This document shows positions 1-8,724 of a stretch of 64,000 nt of DNA, piece after piece; the stretch's first letter is position 1; every line of letters begins with the position of its first letter. The notes under the pieces were generated by a model. That model was given only the letters and a program-made list of their open reading frames with translations. It searched no databases and was not told the origin of the DNA. Origin of the DNA: Isoptericola cucumis (GTDB lineage: Bacteria > Actinomycetota > Actinomycetes > Actinomycetales > Cellulomonadaceae); NCBI RefSeq assembly GCF_014635665.1, contig NZ_BMDG01000015.1, positions 51,954-115,953 of the forward strand, read 5' to 3'. The translations under genes were made by a program, and so were the position numbers.

Positions 1-304
1 GCGGACTCGCCATCATGAGCGGGATGTCCTTGCAGGTCCCCGGCTCCGACTCGTCCGCGTTGACCACGAGGTAGCGCGGCCCGCCGTCGGGCGGGGGCAG
101 GAAGCCCCACTTCATCCCCGTCGGGAAGCCTGCGCCGCCGCGGCCGCGCAGGCCCGAGTCCTTGACCGCCTGCACGACGTCGCCCGGTTCCATCGCGAGC
201 GCCTTGGTGAGGCCCGCGTAGCCTCCGGCGGCCTCGTACGCGGCGAGCGTCCACGAGCGTTCGGCGTCCCACGTGTCCGTGAGCACGGGCAGCAGCTCAG
301 TCAT
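1..304 (-). CDS. nuoF: NADH-quinone oxidoreductase subunit F (5' part only)
   Basis: Only the first ~101 residues are inside the window; the gene runs off the left edge. The protein begins [13 protein letters not shown] and carries [16 protein letters not shown] and [13 protein letters not shown], the FMN/NADH-binding N-terminal signature of NuoF, the NADH-oxidising subunit of complex I. The ATG at 304-302 lies five bases from the nuoE stop, so the genes are tightly coupled. The FMN loop is plainly visible, but the 4Fe-4S cysteines lie beyond the edge and cannot be checked. Confidence 0.95.
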   Translation of the reverse strand, partial: MTELLPVLTDTWDAERSWTLAAYEAAGGYAGLTKALAMEPGDVVQAVKDSGLRGRGGAGFPTGMKWGFLPPPDGGPRYLVVNADESEPGTCKDIPLMMASP

Positions 305-1196
305 CGACCTCGCCCTCCTTCTCCGGCTCGGGCTTCTTCTCCGGCTCGGGCTTCGCCGGTCCGCCGGACGGCGAGCGTCCCGGTGCGGCGTCGCCCGGCG
401 CGGCCGGCTTGCGCTCGGCGCTCGACTGCGCGGTCCCCGTCTCGGGCGGCACCTCCGCGGGCTTCCCGCCACCGTCAGCGGGTGCGGGGCGCCGGCCGTC
501 CTCCGGGCCGGCGGCGCCGTCCACCGAGGCGGCGGCCCGCGCCAGGCGCAGCCCCGCGAGGGTCGGTTCCCCCGCGCCCACGCCCTCGTCGGCGCGGCCG
601 TCGGTGAAGCCCGCGAGCACCCGGCTCATCTGCTTGAACGAGCACACCGACGCCGCACCCCGCGTCGGGGCGACGTCCTGCCCGGCACGCAGCCGGTCGG
701 CGAGCTCCGTGGCGGAGCCGGGCGTCTGGTTGTCGAAGAACTCCCAGTTGACCATCACGACGGGCGCGTAGTCGCAGGCGGCGTTGCACTCGACCCGCTC
801 GAGCGTGATCGCGCCGTCGTCGGTGGTCTCGTCGTGCCCGACGCCGAGGTGGTCGCTCAGCTCGTCGAAGATCGCGTCGCCGCCCATGACGGCGCACAGC
901 GTGTTGGTGCACACGCCGACCGTGTAGGTGCCGTTCGGGTGGCGCTTGTACTGGGTGTAGAAGGTCGCGACGGCGCTGACCTCCGCGGGCGTGAGCCCCA
1001 GCTGCTCGGCGCAGAACATGATCCCGTCGCGGCTCACGTAACCGTCCACGGACTGCACCAGGTGGAGCATCGGCAGCAGCCCGGAGCGCGGGTCGGGGTA
1101 GCGCGCCGTGATCGCGGCGGCGTCGGCGGTCAGGGACGCCAGCGTCTCGGCGTCGTACCGCGCCTGCGAGCGGGCGCTCGTCGGTTCTGCGGTCAT
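297..1196 (-). CDS. nuoE: NADH-quinone oxidoreductase subunit E with long acidic/Pro-rich tail
   Basis: 299 aa. Residues ~20-190 form the thioredoxin-like 2Fe-2S domain of NuoE, with cluster cysteines in CTNTLC and CNAAC; it passes electrons next to the FMN of NuoF. The last ~95 residues are an Ala/Pro/Glu/Lys-rich, probably disordered tail ending in [10 protein letters not shown]. Such tails occur in actinobacterial NuoE, but this one makes the protein much longer than the ~170 aa core. The ATG at 1196 overlaps the nuoD stop (ATGA), showing translational coupling. Confidence 0.95.
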   Translation of the reverse strand: MTAEPTSARSQARYDAETLASLTADAAAITARYPDPRSGLLPMLHLVQSVDGYVSRDGIMFCAEQLGLTPAEVSAVATFYTQYKRHPNGTYTVGVCTNTLCAVMGGDAIFDELSDHLGVGHDETTDDGAITLERVECNAACDYAPVVMVNWEFFDNQTPGSATELADRLRAGQDVAPTRGAASVCSFKQMSRVLAGFTDGRADEGVGAGEPTLAGLRLARAAASVDGAAGPEDGRRPAPADGGGKPAEVPPETGTAQSSAERKPAAPGDAAPGRSPSGGPAKPEPEKKPEPEKEGEVDD

Positions 1197-2536
1197 CGGT
1201 CGACCCCTCCCAGCACCGGGTCCAGGGACGCGACCGCCACGACGACGTCCGCCACCTGGCCGCCCTCGCACATCATCGACACCGCCTGGAGGTTGTTGAA
1301 CGACGGGTCGCGGAAGTGCGCCCGGTACGGCTTGGTGCCGCCGTCGGACACCGCGTGCACGCCGAGCTCCCCGCGCGGGTGCTCGACCGTCTGCCAGACC
1401 TGGCCGGCGGGGACCCGGAAGCCCTCGGTGACCAGCTTGAAGTGGTGGATCAGGGCCTCCATCGAGGTGCCCATGATGTGGCGGATGTGGTCCAGCGAGT
1501 TGCCCTGCCCGTCGGCGCCGACGGCGAGCTGCGCCGGCCACGCGATCTTCTTGTCCGCGACCATCACGGGAGCGCCCGCGGTGTCGCGCAGCCGCACGAG
1601 GCACTGCTCGACGATCCGCAGCGACTGGTAGCACTCCTCCAGCCGCAGCACCACGCGGGAGAAGCAGTCGGCGTCCGTCGACGTCGGGACGTCGAAGTCG
1701 TACGTCTCGTAGCCGGAGTACGGGAACGCCTTGCGCACGTCGTACGGCAGGCCGGCGGAGCGCAGCACCGGGCCGGTGACGCCGAGCGCCATGCAGCCGG
1801 CGAGGCTGAGCGCCCCCACCTCGGTGAGCCGCGCCTTGAAGATCGGGTTGGCGAGCATGAGGTCGCCGAGCTGACCGAGGTAGTGGCGGATCTTCGGCAG
1901 CGCGGCCCTGACCTGGTCCTCGAAGTCGTCGGGCACGTCCTGCGCCACGCCGCCGGGGCGCACGTACGCGTGGTTCATGCGCAGCCCCGTCACCGCCTCG
2001 AAGAGCCGCAGGATCTCCTCGCGCCCCGTGAACCCGACCGTCATGACCGTGGTCGCGCCCATCTCGTTGCCGCCCGTGCCGAGGCACACCAGGTGGGAGG
2101 CGACGCGGTTGAGCTCCATCATGAGGACGCGGATGATCGACGCCCGCTCGGGCACGTCGTCGGTGACGCCGAGCAGCCGCTCCGTCGCCAGGCAGAACGC
2201 CGTCTCCTGGAACAGGGGCGCGAGGTAGTCCATCCGGGTGCAGAACGTGGTGCCCTGCGTCCAGGTGCGAAACTCCATGTTCTTCTCGATGCCGGTGTGC
2301 AGGTAGCCGATGCCGCAGCGGGCCTCGGTGACCGTCTCGCCGTCGATCTCGAGCATGAGGCGCAGCACGCCGTGCGTGGACGGGTGCTGGGGGCCCATGT
2401 TGACGACGATGCGCTCCTCGCCGACGGCCTCGCGCGCGATCTCGTCCCAGTCGCCGCCGGACGCCTCGAACCCCGGGATCCCGGGGTCGAAGTCGTCGGT
2501 CGGCGGCCTCGTGGCGGTGAAGGCGGGTGCAGTCAT
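1193..2536 (-). CDS. nuoD: NADH-quinone oxidoreductase subunit D
   Basis: 447 aa, the 49-kDa subunit that lines the quinone cavity of complex I. Family motifs include [20 protein letters not shown] near residue 45 and [18 protein letters not shown]. The sequence ends [37 protein letters not shown], as expected for NuoD. The start at 2536 overlaps the nuoC stop (ATGA). Here the partner quinone should be menaquinone, given the men genes in the window. Confidence 0.96.
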   Translation of the reverse strand: MTAPAFTATRPPTDDFDPGIPGFEASGGDWDEIAREAVGEERIVVNMGPQHPSTHGVLRLMLEIDGETVTEARCGIGYLHTGIEKNMEFRTWTQGTTFCTRMDYLAPLFQETAFCLATERLLGVTDDVPERASIIRVLMMELNRVASHLVCLGTGGNEMGATTVMTVGFTGREEILRLFEAVTGLRMNHAYVRPGGVAQDVPDDFEDQVRAALPKIRHYLGQLGDLMLANPIFKARLTEVGALSLAGCMALGVTGPVLRSAGLPYDVRKAFPYSGYETYDFDVPTSTDADCFSRVVLRLEECYQSLRIVEQCLVRLRDTAGAPVMVADKKIAWPAQLAVGADGQGNSLDHIRHIMGTSMEALIHHFKLVTEGFRVPAGQVWQTVEHPRGELGVHAVSDGGTKPYRAHFRDPSFNNLQAVSMMCEGGQVADVVVAVASLDPVLGGVDR

Positions 2537-3342
2537 GAGTACTGCCTCCTCGTGTCCGGCGGCGGCACCGTGGCGCCCTTGTACTCCACGGGGATGCCGC
2601 CGAGCGGGTAGTCCTTGCGCTGCGGGTGGCCGGGCCAGTCGTCCGGCATCTCGATCCGCGCGAGCCCGGGGTGGTCGTCGAAGACGATCCCGAAGAAGTC
2701 CCACGTCTCGCGCTCGTGCCAGTCGTTGGTGGGGTACACCGACGTCGTCGACGGCACGTGCGGGTCGGCGTCGGGGACGGCGACCTCGAGGCGCACCCGG
2801 CGCCCGTGGGTGACGGACGTCAGGTGGTAGACGGCGTGCAGCTCGCGGCCGACGTCCTGCGGGTAGTGCACGCCCGACACGCCGAGGCTGAGCTCGAAGC
2901 GCAGGTCCTGGTCGTCGCGCAGGGCCCGGCTCACCGCGACCAGGTGCTCGCGCGCCACGACCAGGGTGAGCTCGGCGTGCTCGTGCGGCGGGTCGGTCTG
3001 CGGGTCGACGACGACGCGCTCGACGGCGTCGTCGAACGCGACCCCCGCCTCGCCCAGCACCTCCGCGAGCACGTCCACCGCCTCGTCGAACCAGCCGCCG
3101 TAGGGCCGCGACGCGGCGCCCGGCAGCGCGACGGGCTGCACGAGCCCGCCGTAGCCCGAGGTGTCGCCCGAGCCGTCCACGCCGAACATCCCGCGGCGCA
3201 CGTCGACCACCTCGGGGCCGTGGCCGGCCCGGCCGGCCTGGTCGCTGCCGGACACGACCTCGTCGGCCCGGGGACCGGCGACCTCCGCCGGCTGCGGCAC
3301 GGGCCTGTCCGCGCCCGCGCCGCCCGTCGTGCCGTCCGTCAT
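2533..3342 (-). CDS. nuoC: NADH-quinone oxidoreductase subunit C
   Basis: 269 aa, the 30-kDa subunit. The conserved core is at the C-terminal end ([19 protein letters not shown] then [26 protein letters not shown]), followed by a short tail. The first ~60 residues are low-complexity and contain a [20 protein letters not shown] stretch often seen in actinobacterial NuoC. The start at 3342 overlaps the nuoB stop by four bases. It is a separate gene here, not a NuoCD fusion. Confidence 0.95.
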   Translation of the reverse strand: MTDGTTGGAGADRPVPQPAEVAGPRADEVVSGSDQAGRAGHGPEVVDVRRGMFGVDGSGDTSGYGGLVQPVALPGAASRPYGGWFDEAVDVLAEVLGEAGVAFDDAVERVVVDPQTDPPHEHAELTLVVAREHLVAVSRALRDDQDLRFELSLGVSGVHYPQDVGRELHAVYHLTSVTHGRRVRLEVAVPDADPHVPSTTSVYPTNDWHERETWDFFGIVFDDHPGLARIEMPDDWPGHPQRKDYPLGGIPVEYKGATVPPPDTRRQYS

Positions 3343-3890
3343 CGCAGCAGCCCCTTGAGCTCGAACGTCGGCGTGGCCTCCAGCGCGGCCGCCTCGGCGG
3401 CCGCGGCCGCCTCCCTGCGGTTCACGCCCAGCGGCGCGTCCTGGATCTGCTGGTGCAGCGCCAGGATCGCGTTGATGAGCATCTCGGGACGGGGCGGGCA
3501 GCCGGGCAGGTAGATGTCCACCGGCAGGATGTGGTCGACGCCCTGCACGATCGCGTAGTTGTTGAACATCCCGCCGCTCGACGCGCACACGCCCATCGAG
3601 AGCACCCACTTGGGCTCGCTCATCTGGTCGTAGACCTGCCGCACGACCGGGGCCATCTTCTGGCTCACGCGCCCCGCGACGATCATGAGGTCCGCCTGAC
3701 GCGGCGACGCGCGGAAGACCTCCATGCCGAACCGGGACAGGTCGAACCGCGACGCACCGGCCGCCATCATCTCGATCGCACAGCACGCCAGGCCGAACGT
3801 GACCGGCCAGACCGACGCCTTGCGCAGGTAGCCGGCCAGGTCTTCGATCGTCGTCAGCAGGAAACCCGAAGGCGACTCCTCGAGCCCCAT
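3339..3890 (-). CDS. nuoB: NADH-quinone oxidoreductase subunit B
   Basis: 183 aa, the PSST subunit carrying the terminal 4Fe-4S cluster N2 that reduces quinone. The tandem cysteines in [10 protein letters not shown], the VCASSGG cysteine and the [10 protein letters not shown] cysteine are all present. The ATG at 3890 was chosen because GGAGGAG lies just upstream and the family starts with MGLEE; the reading frame stays open a little further. The tail after residue ~160 is Ala-rich. Confidence 0.96.
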   Translation of the reverse strand: MGLEESPSGFLLTTIEDLAGYLRKASVWPVTFGLACCAIEMMAAGASRFDLSRFGMEVFRASPRQADLMIVAGRVSQKMAPVVRQVYDQMSEPKWVLSMGVCASSGGMFNNYAIVQGVDHILPVDIYLPGCPPRPEMLINAILALHQQIQDAPLGVNRREAAAAAEAAALEATPTFELKGLLR

Positions 3891-3983
3891 GTTCCCTCCT
3901 CCCTGTCCAGGAGGTGCCGGTCGTGCCGGCACCGTTGCCGTCCTTACCGTTCGGTCCCCGCCGTCGGCGGGGGGGGTGGGTCG

Positions 3984-4346
3984 TCAGACCCAGTCGAAGC
4001 CGCCGCGCCTCCACTCGTAGACGAACGGGACCGTGATGAGAGCCAGGAACGCCAGCATCGCCACCAGCCCGAACCCGGCGAGCACCGTGAAGTCCACGGC
4101 CCACGGGTAGAGGAAGACCACCTCGATGTCGAAGACGATGAACGTCATCGCGACCAGGTAGTACTTGATGGGCAGCCGCCCGCCGCCGTCGGCGAGCGGC
4201 GTCGGCTCGATGCCGCACTCGTAGGCGTCGAGCTTGGCCCGGTTGTACCGCCGGGGCCCGATGACGGCGCTGGCCGCCACGCCCCCGAGGGCGAGGACGG
4301 CGGCGATCCCCATGAGGACCAGCACCGGGACGTACGGATTGGTCAT
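3984..4346 (-). CDS. nuoA: NADH-quinone oxidoreductase subunit A
   Basis: 120 aa with three transmembrane segments (about residues 6-28, 60-82 and 87-108). It has the family motif YECGIEPTP and the acidic second helix [23 protein letters not shown]. It is the small membrane subunit next to the quinone tunnel. It is the first nuo gene of the operon and is separated from the upstream flavoprotein gene by a 144-base spacer that holds a repeat element. AGGAGGGG lies just before its ATG. Confidence 0.96.
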   Translation of the reverse strand: MTNPYVPVLVLMGIAAVLALGGVAASAVIGPRRYNRAKLDAYECGIEPTPLADGGGRLPIKYYLVAMTFIVFDIEVVFLYPWAVDFTVLAGFGLVAMLAFLALITVPFVYEWRRGGFDWV

Positions 4347-4400
4347 CGTCCCCTCCTGACCTGCGCTCGCATTCCGACCACTTCCTTGTGCTCGTCGTGA

Positions 4401-4489
4401 CTCATGCTCCGCCGCTTCCGCCCGATCGCTGCGGTGCCTCGCTCCGGCACATCTCGTCCCTCGACGTACCTCCGCGGGGGCTCCTCACG
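4401..4489 (-). repeat. 89-bp stop-codon-anchored repeat, copy A
   Basis: This fills most of the 144-base gap between the flavoprotein gene and nuoA. Read on the minus strand it carries the ordered blocks GCGGAGGT, CGAGGGACGAG, CGAGGCAC and CGGAA found in the tandem copies at 13191-13368. It is bounded by a direct repeat CTCATGC at 4401-4407 and 4490-4496, and the right one contains the stop codon of the upstream gene. The distance between these direct repeats is 89 bp, the same as the tandem unit at 13191. Confidence 0.55.
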
Positions 4490-4490
4490 C

Positions 4491-5813
4491 TCATGCAGCT
4501 GGCACCACCCTCGTGAGCCCCGCGATGACCCGGTCGACCCAGTCACCGCCCCGCGGCTCGTAGGAGTCGGACAGCAGCTTGAGGACGAACCGCATGACGA
4601 CGGGCCGCGGGAGCCCGTACCGGACGGCGGCCCGCATCACCTGCGGGTGCTCGATCAGCCGCACGAACCACCGGCCCAGCGTGTAGTAGCCGCCCAGGTC
4701 GGCGCGCATGCGGTCGGCGTAGGTGCCGAGCGTGCGCTCGCGGGAGTCGTCGGTGGCGCGGGTGCGGGCCTGGGCGATCGCGTCGGCGGCGACCCGGCCG
4801 GCCTGCAGCGCGTAGGCGATGCCCTCGCCGTTGAACGGGCTGACCATGCCCGCCGAGTCGCCCACCAGCACCGCGCCCCGCGAGTACAGCGGGCTGCGGT
4901 TGAAGCCCATCGGCAGCGCCGCACCGCGGACGGGGCCGGTCTGGTTCTCGGCGGTGAACCCCCACTCGGCCGGGCTGTTGCGCACCCAGGTGTCGAGGAT
5001 CGCCCGGTAGTCGTTGCCGGCGGCGGACTGCCGCGCGGGCGTCGAGCTCACGGCGCCGAGGCCGACGTTGGCCGTGCCGTCGCCCAGGGCGAAGATCCAG
5101 CCGTAGCCGGGCAGGAGGGTCGACGCGCCCGGGGCGCCGTCCCACAGCTCCAGGTGGGACTCCATCCACGGGTCCTCGTGCCGGGGGGTGCCCTCGGTGC
5201 GGAAGTACGTGCGCACCGCGGTGCCCAGCGGCCGGTCGTCGCGACGGGTGATGTCGAGCGCCGTCGCGAACCGGGAGGAGACGCCGTCGGCCGCGACGAC
5301 GACGGGTGCCCGGAACGTCGTGGCGGCGCCGTCCGCACGACCGCGGGCGTCGAGCGGCTGCGCGGTGACGCCCACGACGCGGCCGGAGCGCTCGTCGAGC
5401 AGCGGGCCGGTCACCTTGGTGCGCTCCAGCAGCTTGGCGCCGCTGGCCTGCGCGTGCTGGGCGAGGCGCTGGTCGAGCGTCATGCGGGCGCGGGCCATGC
5501 CGTAGCCGGGGTAGGACGCGAGGTCGGGCCAGGGCAGCTCCCACGACCGGCCGCCGGCCACGACCCGCAGCCCGCGGTTGCGGATCCAGCCGTCCTCGGC
5601 CTGCGTGCCGACGCCCATCCGGGCGAGCTCGGCGACCGCGCGAGGCGTGAGGCCGTCGCCGCACACCTTGTCCCGGGGGAAAGCCGCCTTCTCGAGCAGG
5701 AGCACGTCGAGGCCGGCGCTCGCGCACCAGTGCGCCGTCGACGCACCGGCCGGCCCGGCGCCCACGACGATGACGTCGGCGACGTCCTCGCGGCCTGCCC
5801 GCACCTGCTCCAC
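4491..5813 (-). CDS. FAD-dependent geranylgeranyl-reductase family protein, probable menaquinone reductase (MenJ-like)
   Basis: 440 aa. The N-terminus has the FAD Rossmann fingerprint VIVVGAGPAGASTAHWCASAG with LLLEKAAFPRDKVCGDGLTPRAV, and the second FAD motif is GDSAGMVSPFNGEGIAYALQAG near residue 300. The family saturates isoprenoid chains; in mycobacteria MenJ reduces one double bond of the menaquinone tail. Its place directly upstream of nuoA and near menG favours that role over chlorophyll or archaeal lipid reduction. The start ATG is at 5813; a Rex-type operator lies ~43 bases upstream. The substrate is inferred. Confidence 0.82.
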   Translation of the reverse strand: MEQVRAGREDVADVIVVGAGPAGASTAHWCASAGLDVLLLEKAAFPRDKVCGDGLTPRAVAELARMGVGTQAEDGWIRNRGLRVVAGGRSWELPWPDLASYPGYGMARARMTLDQRLAQHAQASGAKLLERTKVTGPLLDERSGRVVGVTAQPLDARGRADGAATTFRAPVVVAADGVSSRFATALDITRRDDRPLGTAVRTYFRTEGTPRHEDPWMESHLELWDGAPGASTLLPGYGWIFALGDGTANVGLGAVSSTPARQSAAGNDYRAILDTWVRNSPAEWGFTAENQTGPVRGAALPMGFNRSPLYSRGAVLVGDSAGMVSPFNGEGIAYALQAGRVAADAIAQARTRATDDSRERTLGTYADRMRADLGGYYTLGRWFVRLIEHPQVMRAAVRYGLPRPVVMRFVLKLLSDSYEPRGGDWVDRVIAGLTRVVPAA

Positions 5814-5855
5814 CTCCGCTCTCCGAGCGCCCCCGGCGACGGTGCCGGAGTCGAC

Positions 5856-5873
5856 TTGTGAACCTCATCACAA
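5856..5873. promoter_or_regulatory. Rex operator upstream of the MenJ-like gene and nuo operon
   Basis: TTGTGAACCTCATCACAA matches the Rex consensus TTGTGAAnnnnTTCACAA at 13 of the 14 defined positions. Rex represses respiratory genes when NADH/NAD+ is low and releases DNA when NADH rises. A rex gene lies in this window at 54671-55339. The site is 43 bases upstream of the flavoprotein start, so it probably controls the whole menJ-nuo unit. Confidence 0.75.
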
Positions 5874-5913
5874 CTCTTGCGTGCACTCTAGTCACGTTCG
5901 CCCCGCGATGTGT

Positions 5914-5931
5914 AGGAAGGTTTGCCTTCCT
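5914..5931. promoter_or_regulatory. Inverted repeat AGGAAGG-tttg-CCTTCCT
   Basis: A perfect 7-bp inverted repeat with a 4-base centre lies in the intergenic region between the flavoprotein gene and the small YtxH-like gene. Its position and size suit an operator. It has only a loose resemblance to DtxR/IdeR-type iron boxes, so no regulator is assigned. Confidence 0.3.
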
Positions 5932-6071
5932 TCGCCGCCGCGGGCCTGACCTCGCGTGTCGCAGCGTGCGCCCGGGCCGTGCGGCGCCTAGCGTCGGCGA
6001 CCACGGCACTCGTCGCGGCACCTGCCACGACGCCCGCGGAGTCATCCACCACACATCAGGAGGCGCACGGC

Positions 6072-6266
6072 ATGAAGGCTGGACCGGCATTCGTCATCGG
6101 GGCCACGCTCGGGTACCTGGTCGGCACCGAGAAGGGCCGCCAGCAGCTCGACCGCGCCAAGGGCTGGGCCACCGAGACGTGGAACGACCCGCGCGTCCAG
6201 GCCAAGGTCTCCGACCTCTCGGCGACCGTGACCGACTTCGCCAAGGAGCGCTCCGCCGGAGCCTGA
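6072..6266 (+). CDS. Small YtxH-like membrane-associated protein
   Basis: 64 aa, MKAGPAFVIGATLGYLVGTEKGRQ and onward. One N-terminal transmembrane segment (residues 4-18) is followed by GTEKGRQQLDRAK and an amphipathic helical tail, a layout typical of actinobacterial YtxH-type small proteins. The ATG at 6072 is preceded by AGGAGG at good spacing; a longer frame upstream lacks such a signal. Function unknown. It is monocistronic, between two convergent or divergent menaquinone-related genes. Confidence 0.75.
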   Translation: MKAGPAFVIGATLGYLVGTEKGRQQLDRAKGWATETWNDPRVQAKVSDLSATVTDFAKERSAGA

Positions 6267-6306
6267 CGCCCCGCCGCCCCGGCACCCCGGCGAGGTCGGC
6301 ACGCCC

Positions 6307-7011
6307 TCAGGCGGGGCGGGTGCCCCGGTGCAGCGCGACGATGCCGCCGCTGAGGTTGCGGTAGGCGACGTGCTCCCAGCCGGCGTCGAGCATGCGGCGG
6401 GCGAGCGCCGGCTGGTCCGGCCACGCGCGGATCGACTCGGCGAGATAGTCGTACGAGCCGCGGTCGCGGGTCACGGCGCCCGCGATCACGGGCAGCGCGC
6501 GCATCAGGTACTCCTGGTACACCACCCGGAACGGCTCCCAGGTGGGCGTCGAGAACTCGCAGACGACCAGCCGCCCGCCCTGCCGCACGACCCGCAGCAT
6601 CTCGCGCAGCGCCGCGTCGGTGTCGACGACGTTGCGCAGCCCGAAGCTGATCGTCACGGCGTCGAAGCTCGCGTCCGCGAACGGCAGACGTGTCGCGTCG
6701 CCCGCGACGAACGACAGGTCCGGCCGCCGCTGCTTGCCGACCTGCAGCATCCCGAGGCTGAAGTCGGAGGGCACGACGAGCGCGCCGTCGTCCGCGAACG
6801 GCTCGCTTGAGGTGCCCGTGCCGGCCGCGAGGTCGAGCACGCGCTCCCCCGGCAGGGCCGCGACCGCGTCGACGGTGGCCCGGCGCCAGCGCCGGTCCTG
6901 CCAGAGCGAGGCGATGTCGTTGACCAGGTCGTAGCGCGTGGCGATGCCGTCGAACATCGATGCGACCTCGGCGGGTTGCTTCTCCAGGCTGGCGCGGGAC
7001 ATGGGCGTCAT
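6307..7011 (-). CDS. menG: Demethylmenaquinone methyltransferase
   Basis: 234 aa, UbiE/MenG family, SAM-dependent class I methyltransferase. Motifs are [24 protein letters not shown] at the N-terminus, the SAM loop [12 protein letters not shown], the FGLRNV motif after DAVTISFG, and a C-terminal [14 protein letters not shown]. It performs the last step of menaquinone synthesis, methylating demethylmenaquinone. A second in-frame ATG at 7002 (MSRASLEK) matches the usual family start and neither has a strong ribosome site, so the true start may be three codons later. Confidence 0.94.
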   Translation of the reverse strand: MTPMSRASLEKQPAEVASMFDGIATRYDLVNDIASLWQDRRWRRATVDAVAALPGERVLDLAAGTGTSSEPFADDGALVVPSDFSLGMLQVGKQRRPDLSFVAGDATRLPFADASFDAVTISFGLRNVVDTDAALREMLRVVRQGGRLVVCEFSTPTWEPFRVVYQEYLMRALPVIAGAVTRDRGSYDYLAESIRAWPDQPALARRMLDAGWEHVAYRNLSGGIVALHRGTRPA

Positions 7012-7207
7012 CGTCCCACGCGGACGCCGGCGGCCGGCCTCCCGACGGTCGTCCCCGGGGTCGTCCCGACGGTTGTCCCGGACGGCGGAGCGGGCTAGCG
7101 TCGGCGGTCGACGACGGCGTCCGCCGTCGGTCCCTGGATCGGCAGACAGGCCCACTGAGCCGGCGCACGCGGCGCCGCACGGCCTGGGTCCGTCGGCAGG
7201 AGTCGCC

Positions 7208-7258
7208 ATGAGTCGGCACGGGCCGGCCGGCACCGGCGCCGCCAGGAGGCACCGATGA
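7208..7258 (+). CDS. Possible 16-residue leader peptide
   Basis: A short frame, [16 protein letters not shown], starts 5 bases after a CAGGAG ribosome site. Its TGA overlaps the ATG of the 8-oxoguanine deaminase gene (ATGA). It could couple translation of the deaminase to a leader. There is no experimental or homology support; it may be chance, given the Arg/Gly/Ala-rich bias of this DNA. Confidence 0.3.
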   Translation: MSRHGPAGTGAARRHR

Positions 7259-8613
7259 CCACGACCTGGATCCGCAACCCGCTGGGCGTCTTCACCGCCG
7301 ACGACGCGCCCGACGCCCCCGACGCGCGTGGCGGCCTCGTCGTGACCGACGGGGTGATCACCGAGCTGGTGGCCGCCGGCGGGCGGCCCGCCACTGCGCC
7401 GGACGAGACCGTGGACGCGTCCGAGCACGTCGTCACGCCCGGCCTGATCAACACCCACCATCACTTCTACCAGACGCTCACCCGCGCCTGGGCGCCCGTG
7501 ACGGACGCCCCGCTGTTCGGCTGGCTGCAGCGCCTGTACCCGGTGTGGGCACGCCTGACGCCGCGCGACCTGGAGCTCGCGACGTCGGTCGCGCTCACCG
7601 AGCTGCTGCTGTCCGGGTGCACCACGGCCGCCGACCACCACTACGTCTACCCGTCGGGCCTCGAGGAGGCCGTCGACGTGCAGGTGGACGTGGTGCGCCG
7701 CCTCGGGGTGCGCGCCACGCTCACCCGCGGGTCGATGTCCCTGGGCCCGGACGACGGCGGCCTGCCGCCGCAGTCGGTGGTGCAGGACGCGGACGTCATC
7801 GCCGCCGACTGCCGGCGCGTGGTGGAGAGGTACCACGAGCGCGGCGCCGGCGCACAGGTGCAGGTGGCCCTGGCACCCTGCTCCCCGTTCTCGGTGACGA
7901 CCGAGGGCATGCGGGAGGCGGCCGAGCTCGCCGAGGAGCTGGACGTGCGGCTGCACACCCACCTCGCCGAGACGATCGACGAGGAGGAGTTCTGCCGTGA
8001 GCGCTTCGGGATGCGCACGGTGGACTACCTGGAGTCGGTGGGCTGGCTGACGGACCGGACGTGGCTCGCGCACGGCGTCCACTTCGACGACGGCGAGGTG
8101 GCACGGCTGGGCGCCGCCGGCACCGGGGTGGCGCACTGCCCGACGTCGAACATGCGGCTCGCCTCGGGCACCGCGCGCGGCGTGGAGCTGGAGGACGCGG
8201 GCGTGGCGCTCGGCCTGGGGGTGGACGGGTCGGCGTCGAACGACGGGTCGAACCTGGCCCTCGAGGCGCGCCAGGCCCTGTACCTGCAGCGGCTGCGCTA
8301 CGGCGCGCAGCTGCCGGTGACCCGCGCCCTGGGCTGGGCCACGCGGGGGTCGGCGCGCGCGCTGGGCCGGGACGACGTCGGGGTCCTCGCCGTCGGCAAG
8401 CAGGCCGACCTCGTGATGTGGCGCCTGGACGAGGCCCGGTTCTCCGGGGCGCACGACCCGGTGGCCGCGCTGCTGCTGTGCGGCGCCGACCGCGCGGACC
8501 GGGTGATGGTCGGCGGCGAGTGGCGCGTGCGGGACGGCGAGGTCGTGGGGCTGGACGTGCCCGCGCTGCTCGTCGAGCACCGGGAGGCGGCACGCAGGCT
8601 CGTCGCGGGCTGA
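7255..8613 (+). CDS. 8-oxoguanine deaminase-like amidohydrolase
   Basis: 452 aa, amidohydrolase superfamily (AtzB/8-oxoguanine deaminase branch). The metal-binding start of the barrel is [19 protein letters not shown] (~residue 62), followed by [33 protein letters not shown] and [14 protein letters not shown]. Members hydrolytically deaminate 8-oxoguanine, isocytosine or related purines in the cytosol. The next gene is a purine permease, supporting a purine-salvage role. AGGAGG precedes the ATG. The exact substrate is inferred from family resemblance. Confidence 0.85.
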   Translation: MTTTWIRNPLGVFTADDAPDAPDARGGLVVTDGVITELVAAGGRPATAPDETVDASEHVVTPGLINTHHHFYQTLTRAWAPVTDAPLFGWLQRLYPVWARLTPRDLELATSVALTELLLSGCTTAADHHYVYPSGLEEAVDVQVDVVRRLGVRATLTRGSMSLGPDDGGLPPQSVVQDADVIAADCRRVVERYHERGAGAQVQVALAPCSPFSVTTEGMREAAELAEELDVRLHTHLAETIDEEEFCRERFGMRTVDYLESVGWLTDRTWLAHGVHFDDGEVARLGAAGTGVAHCPTSNMRLASGTARGVELEDAGVALGLGVDGSASNDGSNLALEARQALYLQRLRYGAQLPVTRALGWATRGSARALGRDDVGVLAVGKQADLVMWRLDEARFSGAHDPVAALLLCGADRADRVMVGGEWRVRDGEVVGLDVPALLVEHREAARRLVAG

Positions 8614-8630
8614 GCGGCGGCGGTCGAGGG

Positions 8631-8676
8631 TTGACACACGTCACGCTTGCCGGTCGAATAGTGGAACTCTTCTTCC
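8631..8676 (+). promoter_or_regulatory. Promoter and operator-like palindrome of the purine permease gene
   Basis: TTGACA (8631-8636) and TCGAAT (8654-8659) are separated by 17 bases, giving a good sigma-70-type promoter. Just downstream, at the expected transcription start, GGAA-ctcttc-TTCC (8663-8676) forms an inverted repeat suited to a repressor. No regulator gene is adjacent. Confidence 0.5.
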
Positions 8677-8724
8677 GAAGCGCGAAATGCCATCGAAGAA
8701 CGCCAGCGAACAAGGAGGTCCGCT

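Noticed and set aside
4343..4546. Minus-strand open frame between nuoA and the flavoprotein gene.
   Set aside because: It consists mostly of repeat copy A and overlaps the real gene end; the product is an Arg-rich sequence with no domain.
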